This document shows, piece after piece, positions 13,564-24,605 of a stretch of DNA of 64,000 nt. Numbering within the stretch: the stretch's first letter is position 1; every line of letters begins with the position of its first letter. The stretch spans positions 22,815,217 through 22,879,216 of the forward strand of contig NC_083561.1 of the NCBI RefSeq assembly GCF_019925205.1, in the 5' to 3' direction. The notes under the pieces were generated by a model, which searched no databases, had not been told where the DNA came from, and was given only the letters and a program-made list of their open reading frames with translations. Position numbers and translations under genes: made by a program. The DNA is from Metopolophium dirhodum. Taxonomy: Eukaryota; Arthropoda; Insecta; Hemiptera; Aphididae.

Positions 13564-13977
13564 TTAGTTTATTAAAGGATATCTTCTTTTTTTCATTTTT
13601 GAAAATGTATCGACTGCATCGTCTAAATTAATTTTACTTGATACATCACTTTCCACTGCAATGACCAGTAAATCACTCAGTCGTTCATTTCCCATTGTTA
13701 GCCGTAAATGGGTTTTAACTAATTTTAGAGAAGAAAAAAATCGTTCATTGGAAGCAGTAGTAACAGGCAGAGTCATAAGAATATTTACAATTTTAAGAGT
13801 TTCTTGAAAAGCATTTGGAAGTTGATTTAAAATTTTGGAAATAGAATAAAGGTCATGAATTCCATCATCTCGGTCTTTGTTTGCATGATTTATTAAATTT
13901 TTTGCAGATGGAAAATCACTTTGAAGATTTTCATAATTAATTTTAAAATGTCTATAATGGTCAATAAAGGTTAACTA
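13564..13977 (-). pseudogene. hAT transposase C-terminal dimerisation domain fragment
   Basis: An uninterrupted minus-strand frame of about 138 codons ends at the stop at 13564. It lacks its N-terminus; the first internal Met gives 70 residues from 13776. The core TLPVTTASNERFFSSLKLVK is the hAT dimerisation (hATC) signature of ZMYM1-like / 52-kDa-repressor-like transposases, preceded by DGIHDLYSISKILNQLPNAF. The DNA-binding zinc finger and catalytic residues are missing, so the product could not transpose by itself. The readable frame argues for youth or for chance survival. Confidence 0.85.
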
Positions 13978-14032
13978 TTATTATTCACTATTATTGTTGT
14001 GCATACAATATTATGTTTTTTTCCTTCACAAA

Positions 14033-14062
14033 ACACACACACACACACACACTAACACACAA
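14033..14062. repeat. (CA)n microsatellite inside the hAT element
   Basis: A run of about ten CA units is followed by interrupted CACA repeats up to about 14062. Confidence 0.85.
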
Positions 14063-14348
14063 ACATGCACGTGCCCGCATGTGTCTAAATATAAATATAC
14101 AATATAGGTATAAGGTATTCCAACTATCAATTATTAATTAAAAATGTATCTTTGTGACAATAATTTCTTAGTACACGATAAAATATTTTCTGAAAATATT
14201 ATAAAAATAGGTACGTTTTTGAGGTAATAAGATATAATAATGATTAAACGGCAACAACCCGTCACAGGCCCATCGGTCTGCTTTTAAAATCAGACAGGGG
14301 CAAATGCCCACCTTGCCCCCCCCCCCAAATGACGCCACTGTGTAAAAC

Positions 14349-15608
14349 CGCGTTCATTGTTGATGAAAGTAAGAAACAAGCAACAATACATCGACCGAAC
14401 TCAAAACTTACGTGTACCTAGTCATGTACTCGCGTTATAGTTTAATAGTTACTAGTTACTTGTTATAGGTATATATACTTCGTAATAGGTACTTCATAGA
14501 GTGGGAACGGCCACGTATGGGGGGGGAGGGGGGATATACGTTTTTAGCAAACATGAATGGTCATTACTCATTAATCATTATCAATAATTTGATGAAAATG
14601 TTAACAGTATAAAAAAAGTTTTGGGGGGATATCCCCCTAATTACGCCCTTGTGTGAACGGTAGGTTGTAACATAATATATTATATACTGATTTCGAAGGA
14701 TTTAGTGCCTCTTGCAGATAGTACATTACCCAGTACCTATAATATTGTATCTACATAATAGATGGATTTATCATTTACCTACTTCATATATCTTATATAG
14801 TTATATATATATATTCAAATAGGATTAAGACGACGCAAATGTTATTTCCAGTTAAATAGGTAATAAATGTTACGTATAACTCTTATTTTAATATGTAATG
14901 TAAAAAAAATATGAGGAACCTATTGTGTTCAATTTTCAAGCTTTTTGACCAAGCGAAAAGTTTTTAACGAAAATGTCAAATAGGTAGATCAAAAAGAGTC
15001 GACATATTTTGAAAATTATCAGGGTTGTTATGTTTAAAAGTCAATGTTTTAAATATGTTTAAAACAGTGTAAAATCCAAGTGAATAGGTACTGTGTTCCT
15101 TTTTTTTGGTTTATTATTAATAATAAATAAAAATAGGTAGATGTATCCTTCAGAAAATAACTTAAAGTACCTATTAAATAATTATATCTAATACCATCCT
15201 TCATTTTATTTTATTTTTAATTTTATTGAATGAATTACTAAAATTTAAAATGTTTTTACTTAATAGTTTATAAATACCTACATAATATAATGTCCAAATA
15301 TAACATCCATTCTGAAAATATTTAAAATAATACATTTCAAATACTTTTAAGATTTTAAATAAGTAATAAATAAACAGTGAAACATTTAAGCATGGCTGGG
15401 CACAGTGGCGCAACTAGCCGGTAATAGTTAGCAAAGTAAAACTTTGGGGGCCCCGATTTATCGGGGTCCCCATTGTAAAAATTGGTTTTTAGTATTTTCT
15501 CACATTTTATAATTATTATAATTACCTATATTATTTTATAAACATCTACATTAAAATGAGATGGTTATACTATAATTACCTAAACTGTTATTTTAATAGT
15601 TTTTTAAA
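14349..15608. other. Spacer with small transposon relics
   Basis: At about 14508-14652 a short element is bounded by ACGGCCACGTATGGGGGG and CCCCCTAATTACGCCCTTG, which are imperfect inverted ends of a hAT-type MITE. At about 14910-15020 lies a diverged scrap of the AT-rich repeat (AGCTTTTTGACCAAGCG, AAAAAGAGTCGACATATTTTG). At 15405 the string CAGTGGCGCAACTAG is a solitary hAT-like terminus followed by a hairpin, GGGGCCCCGATTTATCGGGG. No gene is visible. Confidence 0.5.
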
Positions 15609-15849
15609 GGTACGTTTTGTAAGGCGCGACATGTTGTCGCGACCGACCATCGTGACTTGTCGCGACGCATTTTTTCTGTTGTGTTTTAGTGTTTTACCTT
15701 TTACTAAGCGCGACATGTCGCGGCGATTTTGGTAGCCATAGTAGCTCCAAAGTACATAATGTTCAGTTCAATCGCAAACCTGTCCACATACAGACGCGTG
15801 TGTGATTTTAATTATAATTAATAATTAATACAGTTTTGTTTTAATTATT

Positions 15850-17860
15850 ATGGAGATGTATATTAATAATAATGACATTTTGACTTTATTATTGGAAGAA
15901 GATGAAGAAAATTTTATATTTTCCTATCTGAAACCAAAAAAAAAGGGAACAGATGATATGTTCAAGTATTGCGATACAGAAGGTTTTTACGAAGTGTTAA
16001 AATAAACATTAAAAAATAATAACATAAAATTTCGTGAATTTTTTCGTGTCAATATTCAACAGTTTGATTTTTTACTTTCTATGCTTGAAAACGAAATAAC
16101 TTTACCACAAAGTAAAAAAAATAAAAAACCAATTTCACCAGCAGAAAAGTTAGCGATCACACTAAGGTAAATTTTAAATTTTAATAAATTAAACGTACAT
16201 TTTGTAATGATATGCTCACACACCATTATAATAAACTAACATTTTATAGAATAATAAACAACGGCTAGACTGTCGTTTGTAGAAATCGGTCGCATCAAAT
16301 AAAACCATTAACAACGACAATTTATTAAGATATCGGCACGCACTCATAACGGTATTACGTAGGATGTGTGTGACTTTATTTTATGCTGATTTAACTGGTT
16401 CTGTTTACATTTTAATTTTTAATAGATATCTAGCTACTGGTGAGTCAATGCGTTCACTATCGTTTGGATTTCGCGTCAACTATAGTTACCTTTTTTTTTT
16501 TTTTTTTTTTTTTTCCAGTTTATAACCGACGGCGCCGCGGGAATTGCTTTCGCATTACTTCCGCGACGCCGCCATCGTTTATTGAAATTAAGTAAATGTA
16601 ACATTTTATAAATTTCATATTCACACCTTTTGTTTTGTTTTGTCCCTTAATGGGCGCACATTGAAAATAATTTTACATTTTATTTGTAAGTAACGTTGTT
16701 GGCTTAAGGCCCGCTGATTGCTTTGGTAGACTTCTCGACCCGGCTTTGCTGCCCGCCAGTCTTGAAGTCTCGTTCGTTGTCTTCCCGGCCCGGCTTGTTA
16801 GCCAGTCGGCCTCGGGTCTCGTGCGTTGCCGTTCTCCTTCCTTTGTACTGGAGTTCGCGTGTCGCCGTTGTTGGTTTCCTAGTTTCCTTCTGTTTCCTCC
16901 GTGCGTCTTGCTGCTGCTGCTCGATGCGTTGGGTCCCCGGTCGGCGGAGACTTGAGGCGTTCGGCCCGAGCGCCCTTCCCCATCAATCGCGATCACCCGG
17001 ACGGTGACCAAACCGTGCTGTGGGTGTCCTACTAATGCCCCTGCCGCTGTGGGGCAGTTTCGGATGATGGTACTGAGGCGCTGGGCGATCTAACCGTTTG
17101 ATCCCCGCTTCCCGGTTTCCTTCGCATCGAGCCTTCGGTCCGTTGTCGATGGTTGGAGGGCGATGTTGGCCCTCTCTGGTCGCTGGTGTTGACTCGCCGG
17201 TGTTCGGTTTTATACAGTTTTCCTTCTGTTTCCTCCGTTCGTTCGTTCGTTTGTACTGCTCGGTACGTCGACTGACCGGTCGGCGGTTTCTTGAGGCGTT
17301 CGGACTAGCGGCCTTTCTCATCAATCGCGATCACCCGGACGGTGACCAAGCCGTGCTGTGGGCGTCCTACTAATGCCCCGGGGCACGCCTGCCGCTGTGG
17401 GGCAGTTTCGGACGATGATACTGGGCCGCTGGTTTACTAGCCCCTGGGTCCCCGTCTAACCTTCCCGGTAGTCTTCGCCTCGAGCCTTCGGTCTGTTGTC
17501 GGTGGTTGGAGGGCGATGTTGGCCCTCTGGTCGCTGGTGTTGACCCGCCGGTGTTCGGTTTTATACAGTTTGCCTTCTGTGCCTCCCCCGTTGGCCGGAA
17601 CCGGAATTCCGTTTCCAGTCGGCACCGCGTGGAGGTGGGGGTAGGACTCTGCCGACCAACTATAGTTACCTATATATAAGTGTGATAATCAAAATAACAT
17701 AAGCTGTTTTAAAAACGAAATTAATTCCAATTTTTATGGCTGATACAAAAACTATTAACTTTATGTCAAAAGCCGCTAAATTTTTTACAAATGGAATTTT
17801 CCAAATTGTATATCGGCTATTGATGGGAAACATATACGAATTTGATGTCCCAGTAACTCG
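15850..17860 (+). pseudogene. HARBI1-like (PIF/Harbinger) transposase pseudogene
   Basis: Exon 1 (ATG 15850 to 16166) encodes an N-terminal part with FREFFRVNIQQFDFLLSMLE and ISPAEKLAITLR, the usual HARBI1-type start. A GT/AG intron follows (16167-16425). Exon 2 (from 16426) continues in phase: RYLATGESMRSLSFGFRVNY. The retroelement cuts this frame at 16490. After 17670 the reading resumes with text ending KWNFPNCISAIDGKHIRI (about 17790-17840), where the D of AIDGKH is the first catalytic Asp of the DDE domain. Damage is one in-frame stop at 16002-16004, the insertion, a frameshift after it and a stop before CP. The second Asp and the Glu are absent. Confidence 0.85.
16491..17656 (-). mobile_element. 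GC-rich poly(A) retroelement (LINE-derived or SINE-like) with 5' tandem monomers
   Basis: A 24-base T run at 16491-16514 is the poly(A) tail of a minus-strand element. The 14-bp string CAACTATAGTTACC occurs at 16477-16490 and 17657-17670, flanking it as a target duplication. This marks target-primed reverse transcription. The tail-proximal 160 bases are AT-rich 3'-UTR-like. The 5' part (about 16690-17656) is very GC-rich and made of roughly 340-bp tandem units: ATCAATCGCGATCACCCGGA recurs at 16982 and 17321, and GTTCGGTTTTATACAGTTT at 17204 and 17550. Tandem 5' monomers resemble LINE promoters. Open frames on both strands are a by-product of high GC; no reverse transcriptase is present. The family is unknown to me. 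Confidence 0.8.
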
Positions 17861-17880
17861 CCATAATTCAGTTTTCAATG

Positions 17881-18583
17881 GTTTTGACATTTGAAATGTC
17901 TAATTGCACCTAAATCACGAGAACAGTTAATTAAATAATAAATTTATTATTTAATTTGATTCCTTTAAATAGGTTTCCTATATGAATAGCTTGTGTGGAA
18001 GACTAAGTTTTATAAGATCCTATTACCTATACAGGTTTTATAAAGAATTTGCTTGTTCAATTTGCCGAGTAAAGTGACTTAATTACATTTATCTCTTAGT
18101 AACGAGTAAAGTAACTTCATTACTTTTTAAAAGTAACTTAGCCAACACTGTTAAATACTCTATACAGATTACGGAAATCACAGCAGATAATCGTTCGAAC
18201 TACTGCGGAAGAATCAGCTTTAAGCGTCACACAATATTAATAGCCCATATTAATATATTATACCTCTATATATGATATATCTATATAGGTACTTCTTTTT
18301 TTATATATACTGTTTAGGTTATACGACATTGTATTTAGAAACCATCTTCACTATAGTTTTATTATTATTAATATTATTATTATCGTACATCATCTCAGCA
18401 GAGGAATATTTTGTCCAGAACGTATTTATAATATATAGGTATAAACGCATAATTATTTAAATTCATTTTATATGAAACGTAAAAATTATAATAATATATA
18501 TTAAAATATAATTATTTATCGCTAAATAAATTTATGGCGTTTTAGTATGCTCCGGTCGTATAAATATAACTGTTATGCATTAT
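17881..18583. other. AT-rich spacer after the Harbinger relic
   Basis: No gene or clear repeat. It may include the decayed 3' part of the Harbinger element. Confidence 0.45.
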
Positions 18584-19040
18584 AATCTATATATATAAAA
18601 AGAAGTGTACATTTTGAATAAATTTTATAGCTCAAGGTCCACCGAACCGATTTCGATAAAAATTTCAGGACATATTAAGATTGATATGTTGATGGTTTCT
18701 GTGAAGTTTGTACGCTGTGGAATAAGTGGATCCAGAGTTATAGCCTCATAAGTGCACACCTGGTGACATGTCCAAAAACAACAACAACGTCTATACAATT
18801 ATTTTTATCTATAAATATAACCCATAGCAACCATTAAAAACAAAAATTTCTATCGTAAATCTCAAAATTCCTGTTTGAGCACATACCGGGGGTGATCACT
18901 TCCCTTTTTAAATTAGCCTATGACACTCACAAAGAATGTGGCTTGGTATTGGTGAAAGCATTTTCGAAATCGGTTCAGTAGTTTCGGAGTTTATCCCGAA
19001 CATACAAACAAACGCTATCATTTTATATATTTGTATAGAT
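18584..19040. mobile_element. MITE-like element with AT-rich inverted ends
   Basis: The left end ATCTATATATATAAAA and the right end TTTTATATATTTGTATAGAT form imperfect inverted repeats around a unique-looking 457-bp body. Short internal motifs are also inverted: CCGAACCGATTTCGATAAAA near 18640 and TTTTCGAAATCGGTTCAGTA near 18961. No coding sequence is visible. The superfamily cannot be set from these ends. Confidence 0.6.
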
Positions 19041-20598
19041 AAAAATGAATGTTTGTGTGTAGATTAGACCTCTTGGAAGAAGATAGGCTAATTTAAAAAG
19101 TGTTAAATTTGTTTTTTTTTATTCATCGGATTTTAGTACGGTTGCGTGAGGCTTTTGTATTAATTGATTATATTATACCTCCGTAGGTGGAATTAAGTAA
19201 AAATAACAAACTTGGTACAATTTTGATATTTTAGAGTTAAATCATACACTTACGTACAAACAGCACGGGGTCCGTGATCTACCGCGATCTACCTGATAAT
19301 ATACTGCTGCGAATCAGAATTTTTATTCCGGGCAACAGAAAGGTTAAGATAAATTTTGAACACCATACACCATACACCGATTATTAAATAACGAATTGAA
19401 CAAAGTTTGAGTCATATAGAATTGGTACATTTAACGGGCAACGAAGTGCCAGCGGGATCAGCTAGATACATTTGAACCGACTACCGAGTGCAGTTTATTA
19501 CGAATCTATATTACATATTATTATAGTTTAGAGTAAACGCGATAAATATTTTGTCTTTTCCGTATAATATGATATAATTTTATAATAAAATTTTGCAGGC
19601 TATACAGGTACGATGAAATTTAAAACGACGACCGCACAAATGTTGCTAAAGGAAATATTAACAAATCATGTCTCGTGTGGGTGTCGCTGGTAGAACGGTT
19701 GCCCGGTAGCCGTGTATGGCGTTAATATGCGTATACACACGCTGCAGTAGACGTTTGCTGAGAAAATCCGTTCATAAATACTGTAAAAACCAAAATTAAT
19801 AAATTGCAATATAGGTATATTATATAACTTGATACACGTGACATGTCACAGCACGTGTATACAGTGTACTCGGGCGATAGAAGACGTGTCGTGCGAGAGT
19901 TCATATTTTGAATAAATTTATCAAAATGTCGAAAATTATCAATTATTGTAACTATACAATTATAAAATGTTCAATTTTTATAGCTAAGGATTGAAAGGTT
20001 AAAATAAATATTCTCATAAACAGTTGTAACGATTGTCGTCATCGACATCGTACATTCATCCTTTTAGTGAATTTCATAGGTATTAAAACCAAGAATAACG
20101 TTTTTAGTTATTTTGTTGTGATTCAAAAATATTATTTGTGGGTATATGAAACTTTTAGAGTATATTATTATATTTTATAAGTCTACACAATAACATTTTC
20201 AAATTTGATTTTTTGGCAAAAATTAATTTAACCTACTTTAGTAGATATATACTAACGTATAATACTAAAATTAATCACAATAATATCATAAAATATACCT
20301 ACTTAATAATATTATAGGCTGAAAGTCAGTCTTATATTAATTATTATACATTCACCTGACCAAAAATACCTATCATTATTATAATATTTTATTGATATAT
20401 TTGATGCGTGACAAAAACATTGCTAGTAGGTAGTTAATAATTTGGTAAATAAATAAATATACAAATACACTCTAATACGTAAAAATGAAACAATATTTTG
20501 TTTTAGTAAAGACAATTTTATTGTATATTAACAAACAACAAATGTAATTTTGGAATATATTTATTATATTAAGTACAATCAAAAGTGTTAATAGATTG
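19041..20598. other. Intergenic DNA with a decayed AT-rich-repeat fragment
   Basis: The stretch at about 19915-20130 (TATAGCTAAGGATTGAAAGG and neighbours) is an old, reversed scrap of the AT-rich repeat. The rest has mixed base composition (GGGTCCGTGATCTACCGCGA near 19268) but no convincing exon. Confidence 0.45.
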
Positions 20599-22177
20599 AC
20601 GGCTCAAAGTGGCCTAATTTTGAACAATTTTTAATATATAAATGGCTCAAAGTGGTCTTTTAGATTCTGAGCGGAGCGATGAATGTATTGATTTTACAAT
20701 GATGTGTGGTTTTTTTTTATTTTTGTGTCTGAGGACACCTCTTAGAGCAGTAAAAATGCTTCGATTTTCTTCAACAGTACCTTTTCTGATAGGAAAGTGA
20801 ATTTAGTTGGTACTTTGGGGAGTGCAAAAGTAAAAATTTCCCAATAGTTTTTACAAGCGACAAGATAAACAAAAGAAAAATTAAGGAAAAACGGGAATTT
20901 TTACACAAAATTGAATTTGGTTTTTGGTGTAACTTTAAAACAAATGACCGTAGATACTTGAAATTTTCACTGGTTGTTTATACTTGCATTTTCTATACAC
21001 TATAATATTTTCAAAATATTTTGATTTATTTTGAACTATTTAGGGACATTTTCATTTTCCATTTTTTTTTAGTTTTTTTTTCTAAAGATATCAATACAAT
21101 TTAATTTGTTGGCAAAAAGCGTGAAAATTTAATAGAAGGCTCCTAATATATTGTTTCAAAATCCTTAGTCACAGTTTTTTTTTCTAAGCATTCAAAGTTC
21201 ATAAATTGACAAAATATGGAAAAATCATGAAAATTAGAAAATTATTTTGAGTTAAAAATTCGTAAAAATTTTTCTTTTTAAATCTAAGGTTTTAAAATGT
21301 AATACAAGATTCCTCATAAGTTTGTCTACTTTTATCAAAAAAAAAAATGTCTATAAGAAAGTCAAATTAAAATTTTTGAGCGTTTGAAATTCAAATTTTT
21401 ACAATATTGGATATTTAAATACTCGATTTCTCATGTAGCGATTTCCTTATTTTGTTGTAATTCAAAAACGAACGAATTTAGATACTTGAAAATTTCACTG
21501 AATGTTTATATTAGCATTTTCTATACACCATACAATTTTGAAAATATTTTGACTCTTTTTGAGCTGTTTACGGACATTGTCAGTTTTCAATTTTTTTAGT
21601 TTTTTTTTCATTAAATATTAATAAAGTTTTATCTGTTGGGCCAAAAAGTGTAAAAATTTAATACAAGGCTCCTGATATATTAATACAATATCAGTTGAAA
21701 AATATTTAAAATACATAGGCACAATTTTTTTTATAAGCATTTAAAGATCGAATTTTCACAACATTTATCAAATTTATAATTTAATAATTATTTTGTAGTT
21801 AAAAATTTACAAAATGTTCAACTTTTATAGCTAAAGATTGTAAATTGAACACAATGCTCTTAGGCTCCACGTAAATAGGTTATATTATATAAATTACTTT
21901 ATTCACAATAATATCATCAAATATACTTGCTAATATCATAGGCTGACCGACGGTTTTCGCTCAGAATCGTTTTTCTCATACAATGATATTATATCATTGA
22001 ATTCAAATTGAACACCATCCATTACAGTGATCCACTTGTAACCTACTGTACAGCAGAGCGACATCCACTTACCCACCTTTTTTCGTACATTTTTATTTTA
22101 TTATTTTTATCATTTGTTTTTATCTGCTTTTTTTATATTATTTTTGAAATATAATAAACGGCTCAAAGTGGCCTAAT
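20599..22177. repeat. 20-bp direct repeat bracketing a reversed AT-rich repeat copy
   Basis: ACGGCTCAAAGTGGCCTAAT occurs exactly at 20599-20618 and 22158-22177, with a near copy (TGGCTCAAAGTGGTCTTTTA) at 20643. Between them lies the reversed AT-rich element. Twenty bases is long for a DNA-transposon target duplication, so this may instead be the edge of a larger composite repeat or a local duplication. Confidence 0.7.
20658..22084 (-). repeat. Reversed full-length copy of the AT-rich interspersed repeat
   Basis: The minus-strand 3' end appears first as TTTTAGATTCTGAGCGGAGC (20658). The 5' end appears last as CTGTACAGCAGAGCGACATC and CCACTTACCCACC (about 22045-22078). Both internal units are present. 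It is similar enough to the copies at 11355 and 57724 to be read by eye along its whole length. Confidence 0.85.
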
Positions 22178-22184
22178 GGGAAAA

Positions 22185-23400
22185 AAAACACCAGACAAGA
22201 CACAATAAGCAGGGGGAGTGGTACGTGATGGCGAGGTGCTTACATAAAGCAATAATAAGACTACTGCAGGTCACCTCTAATCTCTATACGTTCTCGCGGC
22301 ACATCCCACAGGCGGACGAGTACAATCACCAGGGCGCATCGACGATGTGCAGGTTCTGAAGACGACTGATGCATAACGACGGAAGGCAAAGGCAGCTGTT
22401 GGTGCTACGGAATCGTCGGCGACCGGAGACGTGACTCGACCGATTGCTACTGGGCAAAAATGGGAGAGGATCGTCGAACCACGCTGCAAAGGTCCTGATC
22501 CTCTCCGCGTGATTTTCGCACTGACTCGACTGAGTCACCATACGGTGGCCGTCCTGGAGTCGCGCATCGCCGGACTCGTGGAAACGGATAACTGACGTCC
22601 TTGTTCCTAGCCCAGCTGTATCGCTCACCCGTTGTGTTTTGCAGTCTCCGCCGCCGCCTTTGCGAGTCGTCTTCATGCACTCTGCCATCGTCGTGGTACC
22701 GTCGGGGCGATATCGTTGCCTGCGCCGGTACAGCTAGCCACCGCCGTCGTCGTCGTCCACCGCTCTTGGTGTGACCGAAGCAGCCGAGTCGTCTTGATGG
22801 TCTCGCGTGTCGGCAACCGCGAGCGCGCGACGCTGGCAACTGCGATCTCGTCTTTCTGCGGGTGGCCGAAAAACGTATAGGGTGACTTACCGCCGGACAC
22901 CGTAAAGTGCTCTTTCACGTACCACTTCCCCGTCGCCGCCGTCTTGTCTAGGTGTCTTCATCTGGGGGGAGGGGAGTACTACACTGCCGGCTTCAAGTCC
23001 TCCGGCAACAATCACACAGCAGCATCGCTTCGTACCCTTCCACGTGGTGGCGAAAAACCGCCTTGTCCTACCACGTGTCTTGCTCGGAACTGCTGCAGTA
23101 TGGTTGTCCCCGGTTCTGTCTTCCATTTCAGTGTAGTTGTGTCCCTCTCTTCTTCCACAGACGGAATCGTGTCTGCCTTTTCATGCTGCACCTGCACGCT
23201 ATCGCCGGCCTGCTGCAGTACGTTGGCTGATCCAAGCGCCGCTTAAGGCGCCGGTACTACCGCTGAAGGCGTCGCCGCGTCGGTACTGCCGCTGCAGCGT
23301 CACCGCTGCCTTCCTCGATCGTGCATTCGGCAACCGTATCATGTTCACCAAATAACCAAATAATGTCCTGTAATATAGCATCTTCGTCCTCATCATCATC
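22185..23400 (-). pseudogene. GC-rich island with broken, unrecognised minus-strand coding sequence
   Basis: About 1.2 kb is GC-rich with many CG dinucleotides, in sharp contrast to its surroundings. On the minus strand an ATG at 23525 opens a short frame (MATASDFAEEIVM, ending after 24 codons). A second frame, open from 23508 to 23260 (83 codons, no Met start), encodes a strongly acidic segment with IPIEDEELLTLEVKDLEPIL and DDDEDEDAILQDIIWLFGEH. Further down, minus frames of 120-130 codons at 22326-22839 are Arg-rich in several frames and look like GC by-products. A donor-like GCGGTAAGTC on the minus strand lies near 22890. I recognise no family; a transposon-borne or captured gene that has frameshifted is plausible. 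Confidence 0.35.
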
Positions 23401-23827
23401 GAGAATTGGTTCTAAATCTTTGACTTCTAGTGTTAGTAGTTCTTCATCTTCTATTGGTATGACCCGTGTATCAACGCATTCAACAACATGACAATTTCTT
23501 CTGCGAAGTCACTAGCGGTGGCCATTTTGCTTTTTGGTGTTTTCAGGTCAGACGTTTAATTGCAAATGAACTTGAAGTTCGATACAAAATCAGTTTACTC
23601 AAAAAATTCAAACATTTTCCAGACGACGGGTACACAGGGACGCGAGTAAGTCGTTTGTTCTAATCAACAATCGTTAGGATTTCGGGCCCGTTTATTTTTC
23701 CAAGACCATTATTAATGATATATACGCGTAGTTATAATATATTAAACTATAATATTTGAACAAGAATTTGTGTTTCGATTCGTATTATACACTGCAGAAC
23801 TGCAGTGCTCATTTTATACTTTCAGGT

Positions 23828-23990
23828 TAAGTATTTTAGATTCTGAGCGAAACAATGGATGTATTGATTTTACAATGGTGTGTGTTTTTTTTGTGTATGC
23901 TTACAAGTTTTATAGTAAAAAAATGATTCAATCTTCAATTCTAAGGGACAAGGGTGATTTCTGATACGAAATTGTATTTAGTCGGAGCCC
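23828..23990 (-). repeat. Truncated 3' end of the AT-rich repeat, reversed
   Basis: It reads TTTTAGATTCTGAGCGAAAC, then a segment resembling ATGTATTGATTTTACAATGG, as at 20658-20710, then decays by about 23990. Confidence 0.7.
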
Positions 23991-24605
23991 ATTGAGAGAT
24001 CTATATTGAAATTTATTTTTACCTACCTGTCATCGTTTATCTATTATCTGCAGTTAGAACTTGGAATAGTTCAATAATTTCATGAGATATTCTTCATATT
24101 TAAATATTATATTTTATAAACCTATGACCAGATGAATTTATTAGATTTTAGGTTTCCGGTTAAATTTGTTCCGGTGACTAACAATATAATAAAACTAAGT
24201 AGTCTTTAAAGTATTGTGACGAACAACTATTGCAATATACTAATTGTCAACAGACAATAATAATTACAGACGCAGCAATTGGACTAGACACAGACACCAC
24301 CACACAAATTCTTACATTCTTACACAAAACTAAACTGTATAATAAAATTTTTAAAAAAAAAATTGTAATTGTAAATTGTAACTAATGGCCATTGTAGCTG
24401 ATGTTAATTAATAACAATAATAATAATTATTATAATAATTACGCATTGGCTAATAATAATTATAAAATTGATTTAGCTAAACAAATAATTACATACAATG
24501 ATATAAATATATAATAAATAATAATGGCTATAATATATATGTTTGAAACTCTCCTTTAGCATAATGCTTCTGTTGGGGGATATTTAAGTTTGAGTTAAGT
24601 ACAAT
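23991..24605. other. AT-rich spacer
   Basis: Only low-complexity AT sequence, including AATAATAATTAT runs near 24410-24460, ahead of the hAT MITE. Confidence 0.5.

Larger units (their letters stand above)
13254..14340 (-). mobile_element. hAT-superfamily element with intact TIRs, 8-bp target duplication and transposase remnant
   Basis: The left end CAGTGGCGTCATTT (from 13254) and the right end AAATGACGCCACTG (to 14340) are perfect 14-bp inverted repeats. The flanks carry an exact 8-bp duplication, TGTAAAAC, at 13246-13253 and 14341-14348, which is the hAT signature. G-rich and C-rich runs sit just inside each end. On the minus strand the element carries only the C-terminal part of a transposase, so it is an internally deleted, non-autonomous 1,087-bp derivative. 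The perfect target duplication and ends suggest a fairly recent insertion. Confidence 0.93.
15609..17880 (+). mobile_element. PIF/Harbinger DNA transposon, left end plus broken transposase, interrupted by a retroelement
   Basis: The left end GGTACGTTTTGTAAGGCGCG (from 15609) is preceded by TTTTTTAAA, consistent with a TTA/TAA target. It is followed by repeated GCGCGACATG / CATGTCGCG-type motifs at 15630-15725, as in Harbinger termini. The transposase follows (separate entry). A retroelement sits at 16491-17656 between its halves. No matching right end is seen, so the element is 3'-truncated or decayed beyond about 17880. Confidence 0.75.

Noticed and set aside
16673..17625. Several overlapping Arg/Pro-rich frames on both strands
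   Set aside because: They are by-products of GC-rich tandem units in the retroelement; frames on both strands are equally open and show no domain.
16690..17650. Possible rRNA fragment because of high GC
   Set aside because: I recognise no conserved rRNA core, and the poly(A) tail with target duplication explains the segment as a retroelement.
22326..22839. 120- and 130-codon minus frames taken as one protein
   Set aside because: They overlap in different frames, are Arg/Ser-rich and have no recognisable motif; kept only as part of the GC-rich island.
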